64,000 nucleotides of DNA, taken from Chelonoidis abingdonii. Its lineage: Eukaryota > Chordata > Testudines > Testudinidae. A model generated the notes under the pieces. It worked only from the letters and a program-made list of their open reading frames with translations, was not told the DNA's origin and did no database searches. The position numbers and the translations under genes are program-made. Shown one piece after another: positions 23,486 to 36,113 of this stretch (its first letter is position 1; every line of letters begins with the position of its first letter). The stretch is taken from the NCBI RefSeq assembly GCF_003597395.2, contig NC_133778.1, forward strand, positions 27,343,748-27,407,747, in the 5' to 3' direction.

Positions 23486-25479
23486 GGGATATTAACAACA
23501 CAAGCTGTGGTTTCCATGGGTTTGTCTCTGGAAGACAGATTTTATCTAGACAGTAACATTACAGTGTCATTTTTTAAATGAAGTCACAGAAAGGTTAGCT
23601 CACCAAGCCAATCCAGCCATGGAATCCAGTGCTGTTTGTCCTTCAAACTGTCTCATCCATCAGCTCAAGAATACCACCCCAGCACAAACAAATGGGTATT
23701 TCTACTACTGAAATACCATATTTGCAAGCATCTGTCCTCACCTGACAGCAGGGAGACTGGTACAATTCTTTAGTGTGGGTGCTGAGAGCCATTGAACCAA
23801 ACTATAAACAGTGTATATAATGGAAACCACTTCAAGCCAGGGGGTGCAGCAGCATCACCAGCACCCCTAGTTCCAGCACCTACGCTTGACAGTATTACAC
23901 CAGAAAACAGTGTGGAGGCCTCATCGACAATTTTAGGGCAACCAGCACATTCCTAATTCATGTCTTGAATGTGTCACCTTAAAATTATTCACCTCTAATT
24001 CTACTGAATTCTCTAGTGCTGAAATGCTACTATCACTAGCCCTACATGGATTGTACAGCCTTAGTGACTGTCTTCACACACACACAAAAATCACCTCAGA
24101 AGAACAATTCACAAGCAACAAAGTCTTTCTCCATATGGAAACTTGAAGTATACGGTCATAAACAAAAAGAAATTTAAAAGAGAGGAAAAAACAGTCATTT
24201 TTATCCAAATCACCCGACCTTGCACAATTCAGCCAGGGTGTTTTGTGTTTATTCAGAATGTTTTCTTTTTTTGAGAAAACCTCACCACTATACAATGCTG
24301 GAAAGCTTAAAACAATATTCAAATAGCATATCAAAGACTATATCCCAGACACACAAGACAAATCAAGTTCACTTACACTGACAAAAATTTCATACACACA
24401 GTTAATAAAACATCTCTCATGCAAGTTGTACGTTTACCCTGAAGTTCAGGCTATACCTTCAACAAATTTAGGTCTAGAAGGCATAGTCAAGGAAGTGTTT
24501 TAGTAGCAAGCCTTTTAAAGAATTTTCTGCATTCGTGGCACTGCACACACAGAATTAGTGCCATCTGTGTCAGAGTTTGGAACATAAATCTTTATTTAAA
24601 ATAAAAAAATAACAGATTCATCCATCATGTCTAATTTAACGATACCCCATTATTGTAGAGTACTTTATATATTTTCTATCTTCTTCTGGCTGTGTAATAA
24701 AAATTAGATCTCTGCCCATTTTCCGGGTACATCCTCTATTTATTATAAACAATTATTAAAAATGGTCTCATGCTCTGTAAAAATAGATCTCAATTTAGTT
24801 TTTATAATAATTTAATGACCACAAATAATCCTCCTACTTCTCCTTTTCTTTTGGTAACACTAACGTGTACTCCTCAATGATGTCAACGTTTATGACTATA
24901 AACCTAAACCGCATGCCATTCTTCTGAGCCACCATATAATTACAGAACCTAAATAGATCTTTATTGTAGTTCTTAGCTAAAAGACAGTTGTGAACCATAT
25001 GTTTTGAATTATTTTATGAGTGTGTCAGCAATGTCATTTGCCACACTATTATAAACTTTTCTTTCATTTGTAAGTTTTAATATAAAATCAACCATGTTAT
25101 TCTCCTACCACATCAAGAATACAGTATTTACTGAAGTTCTCCTTTAGTTGAGATCTAAGTATAGGGACAATTTGAATTCTAAATGCTACTCATATCTAGC
25201 TCAATCACGACGTTCCTTGTTCTACAGCCACAGTACTTTTCATAGCACCAAGTTTTTAGGCTGTGTACTTTCAAACTGGAATTATCACTGATTTTGAAAA
25301 GTTTGTTTTGACCCTGATATTTTGTTTTGCTTTCTTTACATCCATAGATGCTGGAGTACATGCTCACTGAGGACTCAGAGAAATAAAACTAACGAACATA
25401 AATATCTGAAAGTTAATCACTACATTGAGACTACTTCCATAAATGCAAAAAGCACTGACAACCTTCACTCCCTTACTAA

Positions 25480-25776
25480 GGGCTTGGCTACATTCAAAAC
25501 TTCAAAGCACTGCTGCAGGAGCGCTCCCGCGGCAGCGCTCTGAAGTGCAAGTGTGGTTGCGGCGCCAGTGCTGGGAGAGAGCTCTCCCAGCGCTGCAGGT
25601 ACTCCACCTCCCCGTGGGGATTAGCTTGCAGCGCTGGGAGCCACACTCCCAGCGCTGGGGCACTGTTTACACTGGCGTTTTGCTGCGCTGTAACTTGCAG
25701 CGCTCAGGGCGGTGTTTTTTTCACACCCCTGAGTGAGAAAGTTGCAGTGCTGTAAAGAGCCAGTGTAGCCAAGGCC
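25480..25776. mobile_element. Non-autonomous DNA transposon with TAA flanks, rich in AGCGCTGG
   Basis: Terminal inverted repeats GGGCTTGGCTACA and TGTAGCCAAGGCC are flanked by TAA on each side (25477-25479 and 25777-25779), which suggests a PIF/Harbinger-type 3-bp duplication. The interior carries nested palindromes (AGAGAGCTCTCTC-like and CCCAGCGCTGG). No coding content. Confidence 0.65.
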
Positions 25777-26886
25777 TAAGCTCCACGCTCCACTTTTACT
25801 TGCAAGGAATTTTCACTTTTAACTACAATAGATTACTAACCACTTCCACCAACTATTATCTCCGATCCCCATTCACAGTACTTTCCCTTGCTTCCCTCCC
25901 TCCGATCTCTCAGACACCACCGTTTTAGCAAAAGACACTTAGGGCCAAAATTAAAATCCCAACAGGCACCTTTCTGCACACTTCTGGCACCTTTCCAAAT
26001 TTGGTCTTTAATGACTGTATCCTGTCTCTTCCTGCTTCCAAACTTTTGCTCCCTTTGCAGCAGTAAACACTCACCATGTACCTCAGTGCTCAAGATTGCC
26101 ACCACTGCCCCCCTCTAAATTCCCTTGCTCGTTTTCGTAAGATGAACACTCATCTGTCACCTTCCCTTTCTTAGCAAAACCTAGAAAAATGTCATTGTTT
26201 AAATAAAAATGGTCATTGTTTGTTTAAATACCACTCCCAAAACAACCTCTTTGATCATTTTCATTCTGGCATCTGTCCCTTTCACAATAGTAAAAATACC
26301 CTTCTACATATGGTTAACAACCATGGACTAGCTGATGATTTTCTCTCACCTCAGCACTAGCTACTCTCTCCTCATCCTTCTTACCTCTCAAGATTTGTCT
26401 CCATAATTCCCCCACCGTATCTCTTCCCCTGTTTGCAGTTACTTATAGCATGTTCCTTTGGTTAATCAAACAGCATTGTTTTCTGTTCCCTTGTCTCTCC
26501 ATAGCAGGTGGCAGATCCTCCCCTCCAAGCTGCCTCCACCATCTGGAATAGCCTCCATGTCTCTGAGCCTAACTGAATCCCTGATTCTTTTCAGATCTCA
26601 TGTTGAGGCCTATTTGCTTTGTCTTGGGATGTAACTTCTAACTCATTCTCTACTTTAAAAAAAATTCTATTTTTTGAGCCTCCCGATTTTCATATACTTA
26701 GTCACTGTCCTTCGAACTCAGCCATTATAATCCTTTTCTTCTCCCCTATCACTGATAAGCATATTGCCAGGATACACTGTAAACAATATGCAGTTAATTA
26801 TATTTGCACATGTAGAGGACAATCTGCTTGATATTTTTATGTTAATACAGAAGTGTTAATAAATTAGTAAACTGTAATTTATCAAG

Positions 26887-27222
26887 GTTTCAGAGTGGTA
26901 GCCGTGTTAGTCTTTATCAGCAAAAAGAATGAGGAATACTTGTGGCACCTTAGAGACTAACACATTTATTTGGGCATAAGCTTTCGTGGGCTAAAACCTA
27001 CTCCATCAGATGCATGCAGTGGAAAAATACAGTAGGAAGATAGATATACAAAGAGAACATGAAAAAATGGGTGTTGCCATACCAATAGTTCTCTGTATAT
27101 ATCTATCTTCCTACTGTATTTTCCACTGCATGCATCTGATGGAGTAGGTTTTAGCCCACGAAAGCTTATGCCCAAATAAATGTGTTAGTTTCTAAGGTGC
27201 CACAAGTACTCCTCATTCTTTT
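26887..27222. mobile_element. Penelope-like element, inverted dimer, with 14-bp target duplication
   Basis: Two copies of a Penelope-like 3' end face each other. The left arm (about 26926-27049, minus orientation) and the right arm (about 27094-27219, plus orientation) are near-perfect reverse complements of about 120 bp, separated by a short AT-rich loop. A GTTTCAGAGTGGTAGCCGTG leader precedes the left arm. The whole unit is bounded by an exact direct repeat TGTAATTTATCAAG (26873-26886 and 27223-27236). Both arms read CTGATGG instead of CTGATGA in the hammerhead-like core, so they share a source that already carried that change. Confidence 0.9.
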
Positions 27223-27306
27223 TGTAATTTATCAAGTTTCAGTAAAATTCTGAACAACATTCACTATTTCCTTACTGCCACAACATCTGAATAGATACCA
27301 GTCAAA

Positions 27307-28187
27307 GGGCTTGGCTACACTTGCAACTTGCAGCGCTGGTGAGGGAGTTACAGCGCTGCAACTTACCAGGTGTCCACACTTACAGAGCTCAGCCAGCGCT
27401 GCAACTCCCTTCCTGCAGCACTGGCTGGTCACCTGGTCCGCTACGGGTGTAGCGAATCCAGCGCTGCTCATGCAGCGCTGCTCATCAGGTGTGGACACTC
27501 ACCAGTGCTGTTATTGGCCTCCAGGGTATTAGGAGGTATCCCACAATTCCTGTATACAACAAACCGGAAGGTACTCCCCGGAGCTACTTATCTAAAAAAC
27601 AAACACAGCTGCTCTTTGCTGCAGCGAGCGAGCGAGCCGAGGCTTTGGAATGTTCACAGCTGTTTGCTTGAGGAGACAAACAGCACGGGGGGGGGGGGGG
27701 AGGGAGTCCGTCGGAGAAGCTGCTTATCTGGTCTGAAGCCTTTTTACATTTAAGAGTGATTGAGAGAGGGGTGGGGGAAATGGCCAGAATTTGCAAGGCA
27801 GGGAGCTGTCACACAGTGTCTGCTCCAAAAATCCACTCTCTCTGTGTCTCCGCTCCCTGTCACACTCCACCCCCACCCCCTCTTTTGAACTTGCAAGGCA
27901 GGGAGCTGTCACAGTGTCTGCTCCAAAAATCCACTCTCTCTGTCTCCCGCAAGCTCCCTGTCACACTCCACCCCACCCCCCTCTTTTGAAAAGCACGTTG
28001 CAGCCACTTGAACGCTGGGATAGCTGCCCACAATGCAACACTCCCAACAGCGCTGCAAATGCTGCAAATGTGGCCACACTGCAGCACTGGTTGCTGTCAG
28101 TGTGGACACTGCAGCGCTGGCCCTACACAGCTGTACGACCACAGCTGTAACTACCAGCGCTGCAAAAATGTAAGTGTAGCCATGCCC
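27307..28187. mobile_element. Non-autonomous DNA transposon, 881 bp, with internal tandem duplication
   Basis: Ends GGGCTTGGCTACACTTGCA and the reverse complement of GTAAGTGTAGCCATGCCC are terminal inverted repeats. The interior has many CAGCGCTG words, a run of 14 G at 27687-27700, and a tandem duplication of about 100 bp (27788-27887 and 27888-27989). Its right 230 bp match positions 450-682. No clear target duplication is seen and no transposase is encoded. Confidence 0.75.
27788..27989. repeat. Two-unit tandem repeat of about 100 bp inside a transposon
   Basis: Both units contain TTGCAAGGCAGGGAGCTGTC, CTGCTCCAAAAATCCACTCT and CTCCCTGTCACACTCCACCC and end with CTCTTTTG. They differ by a few bases and small gaps, so the duplication is not recent. 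Confidence 0.85.
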
Positions 28188-29442
28188 AGAGAGAGATTCA
28201 AAGAAAACAATTGCAAACAAATGAGAGTTTCTCTCTCACTCTGAGTTGGGAGGACGACAAAACCCAACTGGGTATCAAGAATCTCTGCCTTTAGAGATTG
28301 GGATCAAAATGGAAGCACACTGTGTAAATCATTTTTGAAATTTTATTTTGCTAAACACTACTTGGTTATTTTTCGGAAGGGAATGAAGACATTCAGCTAT
28401 CCAGGTTTAAAAAAAAACCTATTACCACGTAAAAAAAAGGTATTAGCGTATATGCCTGAGATACTGTTTAATCTTAATTGCTCTAAAATAAAATGCATTC
28501 CTCAGTTTCCATCAGACTATTTGCAATTTAATTCTTTGTGTTCAGCACTTTCACTTCCTTGGAGAAAGAAGTTGATTAGCTTGCTGTTAAATTAAGTGAA
28601 CAAAACAGGTGACTACAAAATAGTGTCTAGGCGAAGTCTTTACAAATGACCAGATAGTATTTTTTTAAAATGCCAATCAAGAATAAAATCAACTGATGTC
28701 TAAACATGATGATAAAGAAAACTGTGAAGCCTGATGAGACAGAAGGAATAATCACAAACAACTACTCTCAACAACTTTGCATTTTACAGAAGTTTTATTG
28801 TTGAGGGGGAACGCTGAAATTTGTTACATCAACAATGCTGTGGATTATATACACATCAGCAGGAGCATTTTACCTCAGTATACCTTCATATATTATGTTA
28901 CTTATGTGGGAGACTGCTAACTGTGTGATGTTATTAGACACAGAACTAACGAGTGAAGTTTTGTACCCCAACCCATTTGATTTTAAAAGTAGCCATGGTT
29001 TACAGAAGAAGAATTCTGTTAATTGGTTACAAAAAGAGAGTTACCTTTCAACAGCAGAACACTTTAGGAACAGTCTTCTTTAGGGTCAGAGGAGCTTACT
29101 GGAAAGCCCAGTATTGGGAAAGTTCTCACTCTACACTCCCGACTTTATCATCATCAGTTAATTCAGGCTTGTTCTACTATGAGACTCACACCACAAAAGG
29201 AGAGCTCACTTTTCTTATCTTCCCCAGGATAAGGCAAAGTTCAGGCATGTTCTGGGTCAAGAGATGCTCTTTAACTTTGCATCCAATCGCCCCTGACAGA
29301 GGTTTAACTCGCACTTTTTCCCCCCAAGGGCAGGACATCTGGTTCTCCCCAACACACTATACCCAGATCACAGCCTTGTAGCCCCACAGGAACTACAGCC
29401 CCATGGAAATTTCCCCATATGAGGCAAGTCAAAGAGACTCTG

Positions 29443-29660
29443 GGCAATTAAAAACCCACGGCTGGCCTGTGCCAACTGACTCAGGCTCAGGTTAAGGGGC
29501 TGTTTAACTGAGGTGTAGACATTTGGCCTTGGACTGGAGCCCAGACTCTCAAAGACATTGTTTGAGCTGCAGTTTGACCCTGACCATCTACAACACAATT
29601 AAACAGCCCCTTAGTCCCAGCTCCATGAGTCCAGGCCAGCTGCGCGTGTCTAACTGCAGC
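29443..29660. repeat. DNA transposon remnant (GTGTAGAC family)
   Basis: It contains CCCACGGCTGGCCTGTGCCA, GACTCAGGCTCAGG, AGGTGTAGACATTTGGCC and GCAGCACAGACATACC. These phrases are shared with the element at 44450-44720. The ends are diverged. Confidence 0.5.
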
Positions 29661-31372
29661 ACAGACATACCTTTTTTCCTCTCAAGTATGTGCATCACCT
29701 CTATCACTGAATAAGGACTCTGGTACTGAAAAATGCTCCAAACACATGCACTTCTAAAAATCAGGAAGAAATCTCCTTAACGCAATCCACATGAACAATA
29801 AATTGGGTGTATGATATTCCCCATCTTTCAATTGCACCTACTTCATCTCTTCACATTTACCTGTAATTATACTAAAGAGCACAAAAAAAGATGAGAAGTA
29901 ATCTTATGGCAAGATTTTACACCCCTCCACTCAAGGCTGACGGTGCACAAATGCCTGTTGAAAGGACAGCTCAGCATTTTGGGGTTGGAGAGAGGGCAGT
30001 TTGAAATGGTCACTAAACTCCTCTCTCCCCCTTCCCCCGCCCCTGCCCCGGCCCAGCAAAGCAGTTTGTTTCATTTTCCTCTTTCCATAGCTCTATTACT
30101 GGAAACAATGCTGACAAGCTAGACCCCACGTAATAATACTCATTACCTGTAACACTACCTACCCTCTGGATTTAGTGCTAAAGGATGACTCCCACTTCAA
30201 GGGCCAGTTTCAGAGGCACAGCATTATCCAGGTCAGTTGCTGACCAAGGAATCACACACCTACCATGCAGTAGCGGTAGCCATGCCAGCCAAACTGACAC
30301 TTCATCATTTGAACACACACAGCTGAGCCTGTTAGAGCATTAGCAGAGTATTTGCAATGATAGGTATTGCAGGGTTTTGAGACAGATGCCTTTTTCCATA
30401 GAACTCCAGGAAGAAAAGTTGTTTGACTGCTTGTTTGTGGGTTTTAAGATGCATTATAGCTCTACTGGACTGAAGTTTACTTCTGAGAGAAAAAAGTTGC
30501 AGAAGCCAAGTTGTTACAACCCTTAGCTGAAAGTTTTATGTAATTGAACAGTTTACTTCCTAACACAGATCTGCTTGAGTGGTATCTGTGTTATTGCCTA
30601 AGCAGCTACAGCCTCTATTCTCTTTTTTTAATTGTAAAAAGTCTATTCTGGACTTTTTATATATATAAAATATGGATACTTTAATAAAGCTATACAATTT
30701 ATGTGCCAACAAATTGCCATTGCTTACTCCACTGAGCTTTGCATGTGAGTGATTGCAGTCAAAGGAAAAAATTCAGTATAATATCAGGAAGGCTAGTGGC
30801 TGAACTTGTGTGTTTTTATTTAACCTTTCCGAGGTTTGTTATTCTAACAGTTGGCTTGTAAAGCTTCACATTCACTTCCCCGACTGACACATTCCACCAT
30901 TTATTGGCACATCAAGATACATGTGTATTTGTTGTATGACAGCTGAATAGGGCAGTAATGAGGAAATATGTAAAACAAATGGTTTTCTTTGCTACATTTC
31001 TAGGAGTTTAACTACTCCTTTGTTTCAGTTACATATCAATGGTTGGCTCTGATTAACACCTGTTGAATTATAATGATCTTGCATTTAGTTTGAAGAGAAA
31101 CAAAGCCTTTTCTGTACTGGAAGTTTCAAAACAAACCTTCAAAATACCCGTACATGGGCTCTTACTCAGGGTTTCTGTGAAAGTGCTATACTGAACATAG
31201 TACATCTTTGAAAATTATTCAGGATGGCAATGCTCCCCAATTTCCTACTGAACAAGACACAGTAAATGCAAGTTGCCTAAACAAAACTGATATTAATTTA
31301 ATTTGTGCAGGTCAACATACTTATTCCATTAAAAGAAACAGTATATTTTAAAGCATTTAGTTATCATTTTAT

Positions 31373-31608
31373 AGGGTGACCAGATGTCCTGATTTTATAG
31401 GGACAGTCCCAATATTTGAGGCTTTTTCTTACATAGGCTCCTATTACCCCCTACCTCCTGTCCCAATTTTTCACACTTGCTATCTGTAAAAGCAGCAGAG
31501 AATCCTGTGGCACCTTATAGTCTATAAGGTGCCACAGGATTCTCTGCTGCTTTTACAGATCCAGACTAACACGGCCACCCTCTGATACTTGCTATCTGGT
31601 CACCCTAG
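31373..31608. mobile_element. hAT-like MITE interrupted by a Penelope-like insertion
   Basis: Terminal inverted repeats AGGGTGACCAGAT and ATCTGGTCACCCT lie inside an 8-bp direct repeat CATTTTAT (31365-31372 and 31609-31616). The interior TAGGGACAGTCCCAATAT and GGCTCCTATTACCCCC are characteristic of a dispersed reptile repeat. A 100-bp insertion splits it near its right end. Confidence 0.85.
31487..31586 (-). mobile_element. 100-bp Penelope-like inverted dimer nested in a hAT-like MITE
   Basis: Positions 31482-31520 and 31522-31560 are perfect 39-base inverted repeats around one T. The arm contains AGCAGAGAATCCTGTGGCAC, the 3' terminus of a Penelope-like subfamily. The right side continues into ACTAACACGGCCACCC, the reverse complement of the family's usual leader. 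An exact 12-bp duplication ACTTGCTATCTG (31475-31486 and 31587-31598) bounds the insertion and restores the interrupted MITE when removed. Confidence 0.88.
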
Positions 31609-32149
31609 CATTTTATAGCAAAGTAGAGCATTAAGCAAAATCCTCCCACTGGGGAGAGAGCAATAAAAAAATACTTGGTTTTCTCTGTAGATGGGATCAT
31701 TGTACAACTCTGTAAATGGGGCACATCCAAGACACCAGCGTGGTTCAGATGCACTGTTAAACACAATTAGGGGCTGTTTATATTACAAAGAGAAACCCCA
31801 ACATTGCTGCAGATGTAGCATAAACAGGCTTTAAGCATATCTCACAAAAAGGAAAGGGTGCCTTTCTGGCAGTTCTGCTCTGGAAACTGATTGGCAAGGG
31901 GTTGCATGCCAGCCCCACAAAAATCAAGCTTGGAAACAGACAATAAAAGCAGCTTTTCTTTCTTTCTAATGCATCACCAGCAAGAAGTCCTAGAGGCCAA
32001 ATTCTGCCCTCTGCAAGATAGTGTACACCGCCATTAATGTTCATTGGCATTTGCCCAACTGTAACTGAGTGGAACTTAGTCAATAATTCTATTTATGCAC
32101 AAGCTGCAAAACATTTCAGCTGACTCTCTCTTATGATACCAGACACCTC

Positions 32150-33550
32150 TGTGTTCTTGGGGAACCAGGGTGCAGTATCCAGCCTGACTCAGGAAAGAGA
32201 CACACCACACCACCCCAACCCCAGCCTCTGCTTAAACCAAAACCCATCAGAGGAAAAAACTTGCAGGGAGCAGTGAAGGGCGTTGGGAGACATACCTAGA
32301 CCACTCCCGACAAGGGTGACAAGATTAAGACATCTCCATTAGCATACAGAATGGAGAGCAGAGACAACTCCCCTAGGCTCATCTGCATGAAAGATGGGAC
32401 AGGAAGACATCTCAATTTACATACAGAATGGAGAACAGAGAACCACGCTGACCTCTGGAACCAGAAAAAGCAGGGAAGCGCTGCATCATGGGAATCTCTG
32501 CTCCAGATGCTAATGAACCTATGCCTGCACACACCCAGCTCAGCAATTATCAGACCAATTCTAGTAATAAATCCTTGATTGATATCCAAATACTGAGGCA
32601 GCCTAGTTGCATTGTGAGCTCCCTGGAAGAAAACACCACCCATAGCCAAGAGTCATCAGCTTACCTATAAACAAATATAGTGTTCTCCCTTGAAACATTG
32701 TTTTTTCTCTATAAAAATCCCTACTCACCCTCTAGTCAAGGTTCTGATGCTTAGATTGAAACTAGGCATCAGTTCCACTGGGAATCCATATTCTCTTGAT
32801 TGATCGTGCTGGGGACGCTGCCTGCCTCTTGCACTCAGGACCATCAGCTACCACCATCGTCTGGGAACCCTGACCAGTTCAAGCTTCAGGGAGCGGTGAG
32901 ACCCCTTCTCTCTCTCTCTCTCCATTTTCCTGTCTACCTTAGGTATTAACCTTTAATAATGTATGTTATGTTGATTTAGTCCTCCTTGTGTAGTTATCAC
33001 TATTATTCAATAAATAACTTTTATGGTTAAGTTGGTCGCTTCTCTCTCTCTCGCTGAACTTTACTTGTTTGTGTTTTAGCTTCCCCCATTCACTCTACAG
33101 CAACGCTTCTTTTACCTACGCTAAAGATCCCTGCAGCGCCCAAAATACTGTGGGGTTTGCTCAGCAAGTAGGTTACTGCCAGTACAATTGTATTGTGAGA
33201 GTGGGGATAGGGACGTACTGAATCTGGGACACATAAAGGTAACAGCTTGAAAGTGCTGCTTGACCCAGTCCATGGAGCCCAGGGGCATATAAGGGGTCAG
33301 CTTGACAGTGCTGACTGACCCAGTCCACTCAGACTTGTCTGTTAATGTATGTGTGGGTGTGGATGTGTGTCCATCCGGTTCTGGGGCTGGAGTAACCCAG
33401 CCCTAGGGAACCTAGGTCCTCCAGGATAGCTCCATTGGGAGGGGACTTGCACAAGGGAGAAGTAGAGCTCCATATGAAAACACAAGTGACACAAGCAGTA
33501 CAGGATTACAGAATCCCCTTCCCCAGAAAAGTAACCCGAATAAATGAGCA
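32150..33550 (+). repeat. Solo LTR of an endogenous retrovirus
   Basis: An LTR-like block of about 1.4 kb begins TGTGTTCTTGGGG and ends ATGAGCA (TG...CA). CACCTC (32144-32149) and TACCTC (33551-33556) form a 6-bp target duplication with one change. A TATA box TATAAAA sits at 32710-32716 and a polyadenylation signal AATAAA at 33009-33014, with CT-rich stretches between and after them. No gag, pol or env coding remains on either side, so this is most simply a solo LTR left by recombination of a provirus. Its promoter points opposite to MYO1B transcription. Confidence 0.75.
32710..32716 (+). promoter_or_regulatory. TATA box of the solo LTR
   Basis: TATAAAA lies about 300 bases before the AATAAA signal, the usual order in a U3-R region. 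Whether it still drives transcription cannot be told from sequence. Confidence 0.5.
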
Positions 33551-34629
33551 TACCTCAAAGTAATAGGCAAATCTGGTAACACTTAGATAAGCTCACTACA
33601 GTCTAAACTGGAGCAAAAAGTACAAAACCCTGATTTTTGTGTCTAAAGTAACTAGATATGACCTTTAATACACACAGGAAACAACTGTTGAGTAAGAAGT
33701 GCCATTTTTACAGTCACTTTTCAGAGCACAACCACACTGTAAAGGTTTCATCTCACAAGACAAGAGCCTGATTTAACATGAGTGAATCCCAGTACCCTGA
33801 ACCTTTCCATAGGAGGTACATCGTCTGATGCAGAATGACAACTCTGAGCATGCAGCTTCTGTAGTTCTGCCTAGTGGGACCACTAAAAATAAAAACATAC
33901 TAGTTTCTTCCAAATATAAAAGAAGGAAAGCAAAATAGTTAATTAGAAAAACTATGATATGGCTTTGGTAAAGTATCTACATAGCAGTGTGTAAACCTCA
34001 ACTCTGACCACAGGAACCATTTCCAGGGACAAGACAGCTGTTCCTTTGCCCACCCAGTCCTTGACTTCTCTGCTGAGACTCAACAAGGATGCCAAATAGA
34101 GTGGTGAGTTTTTGTGATGTGGATAACAAGAACTGGAGCTGGTCAGGAATTTTCCATCTGAATGATTGTTCACATTCTCCCCTATGAGCTAAGCTCTCTA
34201 GCTGGATTACATCGCCCATAATGCACCCAGAATCATGAGACTCCCCAGCTGGATCCATATTGCATCATGGGAGACTTAATCCTCCATAGCCCGGCCCATG
34301 GAAGATAATGCAGGCCTGAACTACAATTACCATAAGGCAACAGAAATGCAGTTTAATGTTGATCTGACTGTAAACAAAGTGCTTTGGTTGAATTCAACAA
34401 AAGGAAATGAAACATTTCAATTTCAGGAATACCAAAATGTTTTATTTCAGCCAAAAGTATCAAAATGAAATTTTTCACTGTTTCTGAAGCACAAATTGTC
34501 AGAATTTACACACACAAATTCAGCTTTGTATCCCAATTTTGAGTTGAAAACAGGTAGGGAAAAGGAATTAATAGGTTAGTTCTGAGAGCTGAAATGACTT
34601 TTTCTATATCAAACTGGGAATGGAGGGGC

Positions 34630-34635
<6 letters not shown>

Positions 34636-34669
<34 letters not shown>
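34636..34669. repeat. GA microsatellite
   Basis: Seventeen uninterrupted GA units. It is a likely length-variable site. Confidence 0.95.
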
Positions 34670-34673
<4 letters not shown>

Positions 34674-34933
34674 TTGACAGGGTCAGGGGCGGGGGAAGAG
34701 AGTCTACCCAAAAAACAAGCAGGACTTTGTCAAAAGTTTGCAGGTTCTGCAAAATGTGGCTCGCAGTTTAAATCACACTGGACAAATTCATGTCCTCAGG
34801 GATCTCCAAACAGGGATCTCCAGGTTTTTGTTTCAACTAGCAAATAATTGTTTTTATTAAAATCCACCAGTTTGGACTGAATATAGAATTTTCACATGCC
34901 CTAGATTTTAGTATGAATTAGGACATTTAAGGA

Positions 34934-35095
34934 AGAACATAAGAATGGACATACTGGGTCAGACCAACGGTCCATCTAGCCCAGTATGCTGTCTTCCGAC
35001 AGGGGCCAATGCCAGGTGCTTCAGAGATACCAGAACAAGTAATCATCAAGTGATCCATCCCATGTCACCCATTCCCAGCTTCTGGCAAAGTGTTT
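34934..35095 (-). repeat. CR1 LINE 3' end fragment
   Basis: On the plus strand, GAACATAAGAATGGACATAC and TGGGTCAGACCAACGGTCCA are the reverse complement of the CR1 3' tail subfamily also seen at 49763-50248. Only about 160 bp remain. Confidence 0.85.
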
Positions 35096-36095
35096 CATAT
35101 GCAATATTAAGCAGTGTATATTTTAAAACAAACTATTACATGCTTGTTGGATTAAAAACCTGGACTATTGGGGGTCACCAAGGATCAAAGATGAGAGTCC
35201 CTGTCTCAAACAGTGACCCAATACACCACCCGGAAAGTCTCACTCTTTTCGGGGCTGTAAATCACACTCTTAAGGATGGCCATCTCTGTCTTTTGCAGGA
35301 ATCTGACAAATGAAAAACTTCCAATCTCATGATCAAACACATTCTGTTTCCCCTCCTCCCCCAAAACACAGAAACTTTTCTGGTTTTTTACTAAAAGATA
35401 CAATGATTTGATATTTGCAGGGTTTAGCAACTAAAAATCCCTTCTTCAATGTGCAAAAGCAAAAAAGAAGAGTGCAATTTTACAATAACTTATCTCACTG
35501 CATGTAATTCAATGGTTTTGGGTAGTTTAAATCCCTATTTGCACATCCTAAATTTGTCTCTTATTTACCCATTATATAAAAGTGAACAAGTGTACTGAGT
35601 TTGCTATGACAGTAAGTTGAAAGACTGTTCATCTTCTTATTCCTATATCATACCATAAGAAGGGCTGTGTTTTTCCAAACAATTGTATTACCCAAATAAG
35701 ATCCTGACAGTTGAGAAGAAATCAGATGGAGCCTAGTGGAGGAAGCTGTATATGAAGGATAAAGATTTGATGGGGAAAGTCTTGCCTATAAGGTTGCAGT
35801 GGAGATGGAATTATTCTAAGACTTTGCTGCCAGTTTCATGTATGTTGTATTGTTATTTAAAAGCATGTCAAAGTTTCCCAGCATAACAGATGGGCACCCT
35901 GTTTGCGTGTTATAAATTTCACGAAAAAAAATGAGACCATTAAACACAATGAGACATTTTCAATGAAAGAGAACGGCAGCTGTTCTTAATTGCAGGGGAG
36001 ATCTCCACCCTTAATAGTACAAATTGCCAGCTTAAGAAAGGCTTGATGCAAAGACTGATCCCTTGATACACTAAGCACAAACTGGGATGTGTGTC

Positions 36096-36113
36096 TTTTT
36101 TTTTTTTTTTTTT
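36096..36113. repeat. Poly-T tract
   Basis: Eighteen T in a row. No retroposon body is recognised next to it. Confidence 0.8.

Noticed and set aside
31482..31560. A perfect hairpin that could pass for a microRNA precursor
   Set aside because: The arms are retroelement 3' ends bounded by a target duplication, so transposition explains the hairpin.
33342..33551. Minus-strand open frame at the edge of the LTR
   Set aside because: It is inside the solo LTR and has no retroviral or host motif.
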